Shown here one piece after another: positions 7,015 through 15,028 of a stretch of 22,289 nucleotides of DNA. The notes beneath the pieces were generated by a model. It worked only from the letters and a program-made list of their open reading frames with translations, did not search any database and was not told the origin of the DNA. The stretch's first letter is position 1. Each line of letters opens with the position of its first letter. This DNA comes from a virus, in the IMG/VR virus record IMGVR_UViG_3300006100_001101, positions 1-22,289 of that record; one strand, written 5' to 3'. A program made the position numbers and the translations under genes.

Positions 7015-8211
7015 TTAGTATTTGCTTTCGTGTGTATGTTTACGATAGTCAGTACTCATACGTAACCATTGCTCGCCCGATCCTTCTAAGATGTCACAGA
7101 TACGATCTACAGTACCGTTGGTCCAATCCGATATACGTCCCTGCAATGGATGCGGATCGTTTAGCAGAGTTCGTAATTTTTCAATGGCATCATCTAACGA
7201 CCAAGGAACGTATAACCTTGTTGCGTCATTTGCAAAAGTTTCAGGGAAGCTACGATAAGCAGGATATAAAACATTCGATCCAAGCGTATCAGCTTCTGAT
7301 ACTGTGTTACTGACCCAGTCTTGTAAAGCGCAATTAAACAATACCCTAGTATCATTAAGCAAAGCATAGTAATCATTTTTTTCTAAATCCTCGTATACAG
7401 TCAGCAAACCACGTGCCTGTAGGTCACGTGTACGAGCCATATAGCTGTCGTTGTTGCTTTTTAGTTTGGCACCGCTAAAAATAGCAAACTCAACCCGCTG
7501 TTCGGGAGTGGACTTGCTCATTTCACTGCGTCGATTCCACTCTTCGATAAGATCCATAAAGAAGTCGGGTTGTTTTTCTTGATCCCAACGTGCGGCAAAT
7601 CCCACACGCAGGGTTCTTTCTTTGAATGGCTTTAGTGGACCTGGTACTCTTGCACGGACTTCATCTTTGCCGAACGCCAGTCCGGAGATGTTGTATATCG
7701 GGGCTTCCCAGCCAGCTATTTTCATGTGCATAGCCATTTCTTCATTTGATGCTAAAACAATATCAGCGAAACTATCCACCATTTTTTCATAAAGTCCCAT
7801 CCACTTCTGCATACCCCAGACGTGAACAAAATCATCGGGGTCAATACTTTGTGCAAGACAGCGAACAGCAATACGGGGACGGTGAGCAGGATCGATTTGA
7901 TCCATAATGTAAGGCAAGCTCTCAATACCGGGCTGGAACATATCTTCAAAGTAGATGACATCTTCATTGGTAACTTCTCCTTGTTTCATTTTACGAACCA
8001 AGTTCATCAGCTGGCTCATACCAAAGTAAGTACGGCCGTGTGCATCTAGCACTTGTCCGGTAACAATAGCTTGATCGTTGCTGAGTGTTTCACCTGGTAC
8101 TATTTCATAGTTGATACCGCGACGTTCAAACACAGCACGATTCCACTCTTGTAGTTGCAGAGTGTAGCGGGCTTTGTAGGGCTCCAAGCCCATATACCAT
8201 AATTTTCTCAT
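7015..8211 (-). CDS. GT-B-fold glycosyltransferase (GT4-like)
   Basis: This 398-residue protein has the two-domain layout of GT-B glycosyltransferases, which move a sugar from a nucleotide donor. The C-terminal domain opens with LRVGFAARWDQEKQPDFFMDLIEEW (about 200-225), like the 'xxvgRxxxeKg' start of the donor-binding domain. It ends with the segment VSNTVSEADTLGSNVLYP (about 305-322), close to the E-x7-E region of GT4 enzymes. The acceptor-side N-terminal half is phage-specific and includes EDVIYFEDMFQPGIESLPYI. It may glycosylate modified DNA bases, as T4-like phages do, or a virion or host-surface target. The start overlaps the stop of a 45-residue gene. Confidence 0.72.
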   Translation of the reverse strand: MRKLWYMGLEPYKARYTLQLQEWNRAVFERRGINYEIVPGETLSNDQAIVTGQVLDAHGRTYFGMSQLMNLVRKMKQGEVTNEDVIYFEDMFQPGIESLPYIMDQIDPAHRPRIAVRCLAQSIDPDDFVHVWGMQKWMGLYEKMVDSFADIVLASNEEMAMHMKIAGWEAPIYNISGLAFGKDEVRARVPGPLKPFKERTLRVGFAARWDQEKQPDFFMDLIEEWNRRSEMSKSTPEQRVEFAIFSGAKLKSNNDSYMARTRDLQARGLLTVYEDLEKNDYYALLNDTRVLFNCALQDWVSNTVSEADTLGSNVLYPAYRSFPETFANDATRLYVPWSLDDAIEKLRTLLNDPHPLQGRISDWTNGTVDRICDILEGSGEQWLRMSTDYRKHTHESKY

Positions 8212-8345
8212 TGTTGTACCTTGTCTAAGCTGTGAAAACTTTGGAACGGAATTTTGTATACCGAATAATGTAGTGCTTCGTTTATGGTATCAAAATATTT
8301 TACTGATGTCTGTCCAGTATTTTCGTAGTATTTTAATTTATACAT
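8208..8345 (-). CDS. 45-residue protein of unknown function
   Basis: A reading frame from ATG 8345 to TGA 8208 gives 45 residues beginning MYKLKYYENT and ending SLDKVQQ. The start overlaps the end of the 116-residue gene by eight bases, and the stop overlaps the glycosyltransferase ATG (ATGA), so it fills what would otherwise be a gap. The aromatic-rich, balanced composition, with INEALHYSVYK, looks like real protein. Function unknown. Confidence 0.55.
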   Translation of the reverse strand: MYKLKYYENTGQTSVKYFDTINEALHYSVYKIPFQSFHSLDKVQQ

Positions 8346-8688
8346 TTTTTTTGCGTTTTTTTCTAAACTCGTCCACATCGGCAACTGCTTGGTTCAAGGC
8401 TGATGCATAATTGTGAGCCTGTTGACGGGTCATAATAATACTGGCTTCGTATTCCACGTAGCCACGAGTCAACAACCGCCAAAGATGCGACCAGCGTGTT
8501 TGACTCCACCAATTGGTTTTTTGCTTGGTATAGGTGGTAACAGTGACACCAGCAGCATCACTTTCTACCCATACATTATGTTCGCAATCAGACCCACAAC
8601 AAGAACACGGTACGTTATAGCTCTTGGCATCGCCCCATTCGCCTTGTTTTAAAATGCCCTCAGCAGGCGCCTGTGGTGCTAATTTCAT
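8338..8688 (-). CDS. conserved phage protein with Cys/His metal-binding N-terminus
   Basis: This 116-residue protein has CSCCGSDCEHNVWVE near residues 28-42, a likely Zn site (C, C, C, H). A mixed strand region and the helix IIMTRQQAHNYASALNQAV follow, then a very basic tail (RKKRKKN). I recall similar small proteins in other phages but no assigned role. The start overlaps the stop of the 89-residue gene (ATGA). Confidence 0.6.
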   Translation of the reverse strand: MKLAPQAPAEGILKQGEWGDAKSYNVPCSCCGSDCEHNVWVESDAAGVTVTTYTKQKTNWWSQTRWSHLWRLLTRGYVEYEASIIMTRQQAHNYASALNQAVADVDEFRKKRKKNV

Positions 8689-8954
8689 TGATTATGTCTC
8701 GGTTTCCAATTGGTATCACGTGGTTTGAAGTCTTTACGATCACGCTTAGGAGTACGCCATTGGTCCCAAGGTTCGCGACCACGCAACATCTTCATATACT
8801 CACCATATGGTGTACGCTCGTTGTAAAGATTGCGTTCATCAAATGGATATCCGTAGTTACGACAAAACTCATGATAGTTTTCTAGATCTTCAAAGATTGT
8901 GGTCACTTCGGGTTTGAAACGAAGATACTTATTGAGCCATTCTGGTTTGGCCAT
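8685..8954 (-). CDS. small conserved phage protein of unknown function
   Basis: This 89-residue protein begins MAKPEWLNKYLRFKPEVTTI and holds a FEDLENYHEFCRNYGYPFDE helix. Its C-terminal third is basic and Trp-rich (DQWRTPKRDRKDFKPRDTNW). A strong AAGGAG ribosome binding site precedes the ATG. The pattern is familiar from T4-like phages as a hypothetical protein, and the basic tail might bind nucleic acid, which is only inference. Confidence 0.6.
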   Translation of the reverse strand: MAKPEWLNKYLRFKPEVTTIFEDLENYHEFCRNYGYPFDERNLYNERTPYGEYMKMLRGREPWDQWRTPKRDRKDFKPRDTNWKPRHNQ

Positions 8955-8965
8955 TTTACTACTCC

Positions 8966-9430
8966 TTAAATAACAATTGATTGACTTGGACGGGTGAGGT
9001 TATAAGCAATTGAGCATCCGTTCTCACCGTCCTCGGACACTTCAATTGTAACACAACGATTGGGATAACGTGCAGCAATTTGGACATACAAGTCATCCGC
9101 AATCATTTCGCAACTCTTGTAATTGAGTTCTAAAACTCGATTTTCATTATGGGGACCGGTCCCACTGTATAGGTTCTCGAGCCAGCGTTTGAACTGGATG
9201 AACTCGATGTCCCGGTCGTTATGGAACACATCGATTGACACCCGGAAATGAAACATATGGCGATGAGGACTGGCCAAAAACGATACATCATATTCATCTC
9301 CTGTTGCTAATTGTGGGTCTGTGGCTGCGGCCGGGTAGCAATGTACACCTTCCCGTTCAAAGGTGACCCAAATTTGTCGCTTGGCAGCGTCTTTGATTCG
9401 TTCTACAGTTGCTCTTTGTTCTTGATTCAT
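8966..9430 (-). CDS. QueD-like / 6-pyruvoyl-tetrahydropterin-synthase-like T-fold protein
   Basis: At 154 residues it is near the size of QueD, which converts dihydroneopterin triphosphate to 6-carboxy-tetrahydropterin, the second preQ0 step. The layout matches T-fold synthases: an N-terminal 'F…VHCYPAA' segment (H30), a second zinc-type histidine group PHRHMFHF (H56, H58, H61), DRDIEFIQFKRWLENL, then LNYKSCEMIADDLYVQIA, which stands for the usual 'NPTxExLAxxI' helix, and a final ECG-like VSEDGENG stretch. The usual catalytic Cys before the HxH is not in place (Ser/Ala there), so the activity may differ. It starts two bases after the SGNH stop. Together with FolE and the TGT-like protein it suggests a deazaguanine route. 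The family call is from motif order only. Confidence 0.55.
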   Translation of the reverse strand: MNQEQRATVERIKDAAKRQIWVTFEREGVHCYPAAATDPQLATGDEYDVSFLASPHRHMFHFRVSIDVFHNDRDIEFIQFKRWLENLYSGTGPHNENRVLELNYKSCEMIADDLYVQIAARYPNRCVTIEVSEDGENGCSIAYNLTRPSQSIVI

Positions 9431-9431
9431 A

Positions 9432-10316
9432 CTAGGCCTTGCTTGGTTGTAAAAAGGTTAAAATATAATCGGCCCAGACTTGGTGTCCGTTGCCGTTGGG
9501 GTGTTTGCTGGATCGTTTATTGTTCATTGCACTGGAATCTAACCACTCATTGACTCGAGTGGCCTTTTCAATTAAAGGTAATGCCCACGAGTTGTATGCT
9601 GTCTTAGACTTCACTGCTATTTCTCTATGTACGTTTTCGTTAATACTATCAAAAATCCAACCAGTTACCAAATTGGTTCTAACAGGATCTGCCAATCCCT
9701 GTGCCTGGGCCAAACACTCAATCCAGTTGCGTTCCAACAACACAGCACGATTCTGCAATCTATCAACAATACCGTTGTGCCATACAAAATTGTTGCCAAC
9801 AACCACAGTATATCTTGAATCCATCTTGGCGATACTATTGCAAATCGTGTCGCACCAGACCTGTTCTAGATCACTCAACAACGATTGATAAAACTCCGGT
9901 GTTTCTTCCAGTTCATCAAATCTAGACCGAGCAGAAAATTTATAATGTGCAGCCTGGTCAATATCTCTGCCATTTTCTGTTAGTGTTATTATAACATAAA
10001 TTTTCTTATAATCGCAACAGTCTAATTGCTCAACTATGCGATCTAAATGACTCAAAACATACGAGTTTGACCACGCACAGCACCCAATGTTCAACCAGTC
10101 AGCTGAGAGTTTTTGAGCAATCAATCCACCATAAATCATTGAATGGCGCAACTGCGGTGGGATACCGTCTCCGTAGGTCCAGCTGTCGCCCATGGTAATT
10201 ACTATGGCATCGTTGTCGTTGATTTTGGAATAATATTCGGTATTTGGATTGGGTCCTACTCCAAAAGCCTCTTGTCTCCAATTGACTAATGTTTCAGACC
10301 AGTTGCGGATTTTCAT
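9432..10316 (-). CDS. SGNH/GDSL-type hydrolase-like protein (second copy)
   Basis: This 294-residue protein has a block I motif GDSWTYGDG with the likely catalytic serine at about residue 45. The C-terminal catalytic element is KHPNGNGHQVWADYIL (histidines near 272 and 278), as in GDSL enzymes. Between them, CCAWSNSYVLSHLDRI holds a candidate block II/III region. It differs strongly from the first SGNH protein and is longer. It starts at an ATG overlapping the stop of the radical SAM gene (ATGA) and is followed closely by the QueD-like gene. Its substrate may be an acyl or acetyl ester on a sugar or modified base, which is inference. Confidence 0.68.
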   Translation of the reverse strand: MKIRNWSETLVNWRQEAFGVGPNPNTEYYSKINDNDAIVITMGDSWTYGDGIPPQLRHSMIYGGLIAQKLSADWLNIGCCAWSNSYVLSHLDRIVEQLDCCDYKKIYVIITLTENGRDIDQAAHYKFSARSRFDELEETPEFYQSLLSDLEQVWCDTICNSIAKMDSRYTVVVGNNFVWHNGIVDRLQNRAVLLERNWIECLAQAQGLADPVRTNLVTGWIFDSINENVHREIAVKSKTAYNSWALPLIEKATRVNEWLDSSAMNNKRSSKHPNGNGHQVWADYILTFLQPSKA

Positions 10317-11413
10317 ACCAGTTTGGTTAATAGATCAGGAAAGGTTGTAGTAAAATTTAAATTTCGTCTTTGGTCAATAGCAGTCAACGATTGTACAACA
10401 TTGCCACTGTTACGGTCAAATGGTTTGGCAAGAAACTCTCTGCAGTTTTGCAAACTGGTAGCAAATGTTGTTGGTGCTTGATAACTATTTAGATAGTCTC
10501 GAGTGCTCTGTAGATATTTTTCATTCAAATTTCTAGCGTCCAAGTATTTGGGATCAGTCAAGTAGTGTACAGCCACACGATTTTCGTCCATACCCAAATT
10601 GATCAGATATTGGCCAGTTTCAATGATGGTGGTGGCGTTTAACAAAAAATAATTCATTGTTATACCAATTTGATTGCTGGGCCATTCTGCTATCAATTGT
10701 TTTATGTTGGCTTCAAGTTCAGTCCATACGCCGGGATAGCGTATGTATTCAAATGCTGAGCCAGTGGCTTCCACACTGACTTCCCACTGTACATTTTTAA
10801 ATTTCTTTATTTTGCTGTAGATACCTGTTTGTAGATTTGACAGGTTTGTGGTTATGCGCACCAAGCAGTCGGGATTGACTGTGTACAGTCGGTCCAATAG
10901 TTCGCCGTTTTCTTTGATTATCAAAGGTTCGCCACCGGCCAAGTATACTTCTTTGAGTCCGGCCAGTTTATCGTAGGTGTAATCTTTTAATTGATCAAAT
11001 GCAGTACGGTCAGCATTGACACGTTGTCCCATTTCACTGGCCCATAGGCTACTGAAGTACGGTCCGCAATAAACACAAGCATAGTTACAGGTATTTGACC
11101 AACGTAGATCTAACTGTGTTAGCGTATGCGGACCTGTATAATCAATCGCAACGTCTTGGTGCAGTTTGAGTTGATATGCTCGGTTACTGAACTCGGGGTC
11201 AACTGTTTCGCGTTGCTGGCACAATCTGCAACTGCTGGGCCATATGCCTGCTGTCAGTTCACGTCTTATTGTTTGATTGCGATTGTTGTTTAATATTTCA
11301 GCCACCGGCGATGTTTTTAAATTGCCAAGAGTTTCTTGACTCATTGCACAATTTCTAACAGATCCGTCGGGGTTGACAGCAATACCAGTCCACGGAAGCG
11401 GACACTCAATCAT
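10313..11413 (-). CDS. radical SAM protein with N-terminal Cys-rich (twitch-like) region
   Basis: The radical SAM motif CNYACVYC is at C109, C113 and C116, followed by a GGEPL element (AGGEPLIIKE, about 160-169) and the family's TTNLSN strand. An unusual feature is the N-terminus, where C4, C22 and the pair C62-x2-C65 in a 'PWTGIAVNPDGSVRNC … CRLC' layout look like a SPASM/twitch auxiliary-cluster region placed before the core domain. At 366 residues it is too long for QueE. Substrate unknown. ATGA overlap with the upstream 171-residue gene and with the downstream SGNH gene indicates one operon. Confidence 0.83.
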   Translation of the reverse strand: MIECPLPWTGIAVNPDGSVRNCAMSQETLGNLKTSPVAEILNNNRNQTIRRELTAGIWPSSCRLCQQRETVDPEFSNRAYQLKLHQDVAIDYTGPHTLTQLDLRWSNTCNYACVYCGPYFSSLWASEMGQRVNADRTAFDQLKDYTYDKLAGLKEVYLAGGEPLIIKENGELLDRLYTVNPDCLVRITTNLSNLQTGIYSKIKKFKNVQWEVSVEATGSAFEYIRYPGVWTELEANIKQLIAEWPSNQIGITMNYFLLNATTIIETGQYLINLGMDENRVAVHYLTDPKYLDARNLNEKYLQSTRDYLNSYQAPTTFATSLQNCREFLAKPFDRNSGNVVQSLTAIDQRRNLNFTTTFPDLLTKLV

Positions 11414-11925
11414 CTGATTATTTCGTCTTGTGTGTATTTGGACCAGTCAGTAAACTTGGTACGATCACGCAATTCGTGCAAGCTGTGACACCATACTCCA
11501 GGATTGGATTTTGCAAAATCTTTGTCATCAATTTTGATAGTGGCATTATATCCCAACAGTTGCACATAAGGCAATTTAACACTAATCATTGGAATAAAGT
11601 TGTTGTATTCTACTAGACCGCTTTCGGTTAAACCTTCGGCACAGCTGCTGTCTAAATCCAGTGTACACAAAATTCCTCTTTCTAGGCAATCACTGATCAT
11701 TGATTCCCATTCGCGCCAGTTGTCGGCGTCATCGGTGTCTAAATTTGGAAAACTTTGATTGGCACCAAAGTAGATATGTTCGCAATCGCTATTGTCGACT
11801 ATTTGTAACACAATTTGTGGATCCTGTAGACCCACTACAAATAGTGTACGCAATCCAAATGCCGGAGTGTGTTCTACTTCTTTTCCAATAAAGAAATTGA
11901 CTTGATCGTGTCCTGCTCTATTCAT
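11410..11925 (-). CDS. conserved phage protein of unknown function, partner of the radical SAM gene
   Basis: This 171-residue protein has no motif I can tie to a function. It contains FFIGKEVEHTPAFGLRTLFV near the start, HIYFGANQSFPNLD in the middle and SNPGVWCHSLHELRDR at the end. I recall similar sequences in T4-like marine phages. Its stop overlaps the radical SAM start (ATGA), and that fixed pairing suggests a linked role, for example substrate delivery, but this is inference. Confidence 0.6.
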   Translation of the reverse strand: MNRAGHDQVNFFIGKEVEHTPAFGLRTLFVVGLQDPQIVLQIVDNSDCEHIYFGANQSFPNLDTDDADNWREWESMISDCLERGILCTLDLDSSCAEGLTESGLVEYNNFIPMISVKLPYVQLLGYNATIKIDDKDFAKSNPGVWCHSLHELRDRTKFTDWSKYTQDEIIR

Positions 11926-12107
11926 TATGCTTGCTCGTGTTGTGTTTTTAATTTGACAATTTCGTCTTTTAAATGCAGTCTCTGCTTTTTTAACACTTCC
12001 AAAGTGGCATCTTCAAATACCCCGGTACTTTCCATACCATCAATACGTTTGTCTAGTACTGCGTGGTCGTGTTCTAAATGTCGTAAACGATTTTCCCAAT
12101 GTTCCAT
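11925..12107 (-). CDS. YdcH/DUF465-like small coiled-coil protein
   Basis: This 60-residue protein is nearly all helix. It matches the YdcH (DUF465) pattern: 'LExxHxxLDxxIxxxE' early and 'EVLKKQRLHLKDEIVKLK' late, the latter close to the family's 'lKkxKLxLKDeI' signature. Family members are short coiled coils of unknown function. It sits directly after the TGT-like gene, with start and stop almost touching, so it is probably co-translated. Confidence 0.68.
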   Translation of the reverse strand: MEHWENRLRHLEHDHAVLDKRIDGMESTGVFEDATLEVLKKQRLHLKDEIVKLKTQHEQA

Positions 12108-13664
12108 TTATTCTCCCAAATGTTCAAGTTTAGATTCGTCAAATTCTTCTTCTGGTGCTTCTTCTACAGTTTCTCCACCTTCGACGTCAAACAGCTGATC
12201 AAACATAGCATTGCCGTTAAACGCTTTTTTACCTTTGAAACCGCGGGTACCAATAATCTCGGTCCAGTAGCCCAATGGCCCACCGTACATTTCAATAATT
12301 TCCATAGCGGTCTCTTTGTCGGGTGCAGCAAAAATAGCTTCTACAATGTCTTCAAAGTATTCACCACGTGGACCACTACAGCGCATCATTGCCGGATGTT
12401 CACCGGCGTCAAAGCGTCGATTGGCTTCTTGTACCGCAGTCAAGTGCATCCATACATTGTGTCCCATCAACAATGCGTAACTGAAACTATCCCAACTTGT
12501 TTTGCCTTCTTTGCCGTTCTTGTTGACATCACCTGGCTTGTAGTAGCAAATATCTTTCATCTTGAGCATATCTGAGATAGGGCTATTTTCCCAACGTGGA
12601 TAGATACCATCCGCTACTACACCATCTGACCATTTGCGTGTGTCTGTGGCATATTTCTTATCATCTGCACTAGGTGCCATACGATACGACCATTTGCCAT
12701 TGTCAGGGAAAACATTTTCAAAGTAGACCTGTCCATTGGCCGTGGCCAAGAATGGACTAGCACAGTCAAACGATATAGTAAATGCAGGATTAACATACTT
12801 GCGTACATTACGTTGAATAACAGTTAATAATACTGCCCACTCCAATTTGCTGGTACCCAAGAAGTGCATCCAATCGTGAACACCTTCTTGTAGTAAATTA
12901 TCATAACGTAGTGTAACCAATCGTCTAAGGATCAAGTGTACATCACACATATTCTGTCCACCCATAGCCCACCCATTAAAGTGTGTGTCGGGATATTTGA
13001 CTGGATCACAATACTCTTTCATAATTTCATACCAACGATCAGCATCAGGATGATTGGCGCCTTGTAAAACATTAAGCACTTTCATACCACCGTTACGAAC
13101 ACCCTTGCGATGTTTCATATAAAACTCGTTGTTGAATCGGGTAGCATCAACAGCTTCTTCTAGTGTACGAATTCCACATTTGGCTGATGCATTTTTATCG
13201 TGGATGACCCAAGTTGGAATATCTAATGTCATACCATAGTCAGCAATGCCGTCCAGCCACTTGACCACAGCTTCACGCCGTGCTTGGGCCTTCGGGCACC
13301 CTGAGTTAGCCTTCCAATCGCCTTCCCATAGTCCTTTGGCAATCTGGAATCCTCCAGAGTCGCCTAGCACTAGTGTGTTGGGATCACGATTACGGACCAT
13401 ATCCTCGCTCCAATCTTGCTTGGTAAGGTCCAGGTTGGCATGGCCGCCGGAGTAAAGCGACCACTTATATGGGAACAAGGCCTTCTGATCATTCAACCAG
13501 TTCAGCTGTTCCATATCTGTTAGGCCCTGTGGAAAACGCACAGGGTCTACATAAGGACCATTGACAGGATCACGTTGCTTGCCTATGAAGGTAGCGTAGA
13601 AACCCGAGATAGCTGGAAGAAACACAGCATAGTCATTTTGTTTTGCAGTTAAGTTGTCTTGCAT
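12108..13664 (-). CDS. queuine tRNA-ribosyltransferase-like protein (TGT/DpdA-like), candidate DNA deazaguanine transglycosylase
   Basis: TGT enzymes swap guanine for a 7-deazaguanine base; the DpdA branch does this in DNA. This 518-residue protein has the core signature DSGGFQ (D102, general acid/base position), VLQGANHPDADRWYEI (TGT 'VQGG' region), GWAMGGQ, HFLGTSKLEWAVL (TGT 'GVG…' region) and FDCASPFLATANGQVYF (about residue 298), which matches the 'FDCVxPTRxxRxG' nucleophile segment. The usual zinc set CxCxxC…H of bacterial TGT is not evident: only one Cys appears in the equivalent stretch (ICYY), although a HN pair follows. It is longer than bacterial TGT (about 375). Length and phage context favour a DpdA-like DNA enzyme over a tRNA enzyme. 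The C-terminal 30 residues are very acidic. It starts five bases after the sulfotransferase-like gene. Confidence 0.72.
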   Translation of the reverse strand: MQDNLTAKQNDYAVFLPAISGFYATFIGKQRDPVNGPYVDPVRFPQGLTDMEQLNWLNDQKALFPYKWSLYSGGHANLDLTKQDWSEDMVRNRDPNTLVLGDSGGFQIAKGLWEGDWKANSGCPKAQARREAVVKWLDGIADYGMTLDIPTWVIHDKNASAKCGIRTLEEAVDATRFNNEFYMKHRKGVRNGGMKVLNVLQGANHPDADRWYEIMKEYCDPVKYPDTHFNGWAMGGQNMCDVHLILRRLVTLRYDNLLQEGVHDWMHFLGTSKLEWAVLLTVIQRNVRKYVNPAFTISFDCASPFLATANGQVYFENVFPDNGKWSYRMAPSADDKKYATDTRKWSDGVVADGIYPRWENSPISDMLKMKDICYYKPGDVNKNGKEGKTSWDSFSYALLMGHNVWMHLTAVQEANRRFDAGEHPAMMRCSGPRGEYFEDIVEAIFAAPDKETAMEIIEMYGGPLGYWTEIIGTRGFKGKKAFNGNAMFDQLFDVEGGETVEEAPEEEFDESKLEHLGE

Positions 13665-13668
13665 ACAG

Positions 13669-14283
13669 TTATTTTACACTATCTATAAGGTCAAAGTCAC
13701 GTTTGTATCGCTCAATTATTTTATTCTTTAACTCAGGTTTTTTTTCTAGTCTGTTTTTCATAAATTGTATAATTTGCTTTTGATCGTAGTTATCTTCTGA
13801 TACATTGGCATCCACGTCCGCAACCGTCAATGACTGCCCGGTGTATGCCGAAATATCGTCAACAATGGTTTTTTGATTCAATACAAAATACTTTACCTGG
13901 CACGTGGCCGGCAACTGTGAAATATATTGCCATTGTGGTGTAGTATGATCGTCAAATACCAAATTATCAAAAATGAGATTTTCTGTCAACCAGTTATAAT
14001 CTGCAACAAAATGATCACTTCCGTATCCGTTGCTACAAATCCAACTTGACACGTAGGTGGCAAATCCAGATACCCAACGTTCTACAGGATCTCTCAATAC
14101 AACTATGGCTTCGGTAACTGGTGCATATTCATTGAAAACAAAGTGTCGCCACCCGTTACTAAACAGTATGTTACTGAGATAAGTACTGGCGTTCTTTGGA
14201 ATATTTAGATAAAATACATTCGAGGGCGAAAGAAATCCGCCCTTGGGTCGATACCCTCTTGATCTAAGATACTCCAACTCCAT
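13669..14283 (-). CDS. sulfotransferase-like protein (PAPS-binding fold)
   Basis: This 204-residue protein has the two PAPS contact signatures of sulfotransferases. The 5'-phosphosulfate-binding strand-loop is FYLNIPKNASTYL (K30 region), like 'xxhIPKtGgTsl'. The 3'-phosphate loop is VVLRDPVERWVSGF (R64 and S72). The rest, including an FVLNQK strand, fits a compact family-2-type enzyme that moves sulfate onto a hydroxyl, often on a sugar. It is shorter than most family members. It lies one base after the sliding clamp gene. With GalE, a glycosyltransferase and two SGNH proteins it may decorate a glycan. The acceptor is unknown. Confidence 0.72.
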   Translation of the reverse strand: MELEYLRSRGYRPKGGFLSPSNVFYLNIPKNASTYLSNILFSNGWRHFVFNEYAPVTEAIVVLRDPVERWVSGFATYVSSWICSNGYGSDHFVADYNWLTENLIFDNLVFDDHTTPQWQYISQLPATCQVKYFVLNQKTIVDDISAYTGQSLTVADVDANVSEDNYDQKQIIQFMKNRLEKKPELKNKIIERYKRDFDLIDSVK

Positions 14284-14284
14284 A

Positions 14285-15004
14285 TTACTTGGTTTGTGCT
14301 GGTAACATATAGTGATAAACTGCTAGACCAGAGTCCACAGTGATTTCAGCAACACCGTCATCTGAAATCTTGAATTCTTTGTCGCCTGGCAAGCTGAGAA
14401 TACTGTTGACAACCGATACGGGCCAATTCAACTGTTTGGTCAATGTGCCTGATGTAGTGGCAAATGTAAACGATCCTGCGTGACTGGCGTGATCACCAAA
14501 GAAAAACTTCAATTCGCCATTTTCTGTCTTACTGGAGAATGTGGTAGCATCTGAGTGTGCCATTGCTTGAAACTTGAGTTTCTGAATACTGGCCGCAGTT
14601 GGCGTAATCTCTACACCCCATTTGACTGGTTTCATTTTGACATTTTTGAGTTGATCATTGATCACCGCAGTACTCATAAAGCGATAGTCGTTTTTAAAGT
14701 CGCCTAACTTGTTTTCAAAGTGAACACCGCTGGGTTCGTTGTTTTGTGTATTGATAGTGATCTTGGCATCAGCTTTGTATTCTGGAATGTTAAGAATAGT
14801 ATTCAAACGATCCAAATTTGGCATACCAAATACGCCAACAAATTCAGCAATTGGTGCTTTGAATTCTGCGTTCAACACTACCGTTTTGGTAGCTTGGTCA
14901 AATGCATTAATCACAGTGGTTTGGTCTGTGCCAGTTACCTTGAGCATATTGATAACGCCTAGGCCATATGTGTGTTGTACAATATCTTTTAAATGATCAA
15001 ACAT
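14285..15004 (-). CDS. sliding clamp (T4 gp45-like DNA polymerase processivity factor)
   Basis: At 239 residues it is close to T4 gp45 (228), which forms a ring tethering the polymerase to DNA and also activates late transcription. The repeated beta-alpha-beta layout is visible. The N-terminus has LKDIVQHTYGLGVINMLKVTG, FKAPIAEFVGVFGMPNLDRL and a STAVINDQL strand; the C-terminal half has KFFFGDHASHAGSFTF and a final VYHYMLPAQTK. The last stretch looks like the gp45-type C-terminal edge. A promoter candidate and a GGAG ribosome binding site precede it. In T4 the clamp is read with clamp-loader genes; here the loader genes are not next to it. Confidence 0.8.
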   Translation of the reverse strand: MFDHLKDIVQHTYGLGVINMLKVTGTDQTTVINAFDQATKTVVLNAEFKAPIAEFVGVFGMPNLDRLNTILNIPEYKADAKITINTQNNEPSGVHFENKLGDFKNDYRFMSTAVINDQLKNVKMKPVKWGVEITPTAASIQKLKFQAMAHSDATTFSSKTENGELKFFFGDHASHAGSFTFATTSGTLTKQLNWPVSVVNSILSLPGDKEFKISDDGVAEITVDSGLAVYHYMLPAQTK

Positions 15005-15028
15005 AGTTTATTCTCCGTTAATAGTAGT

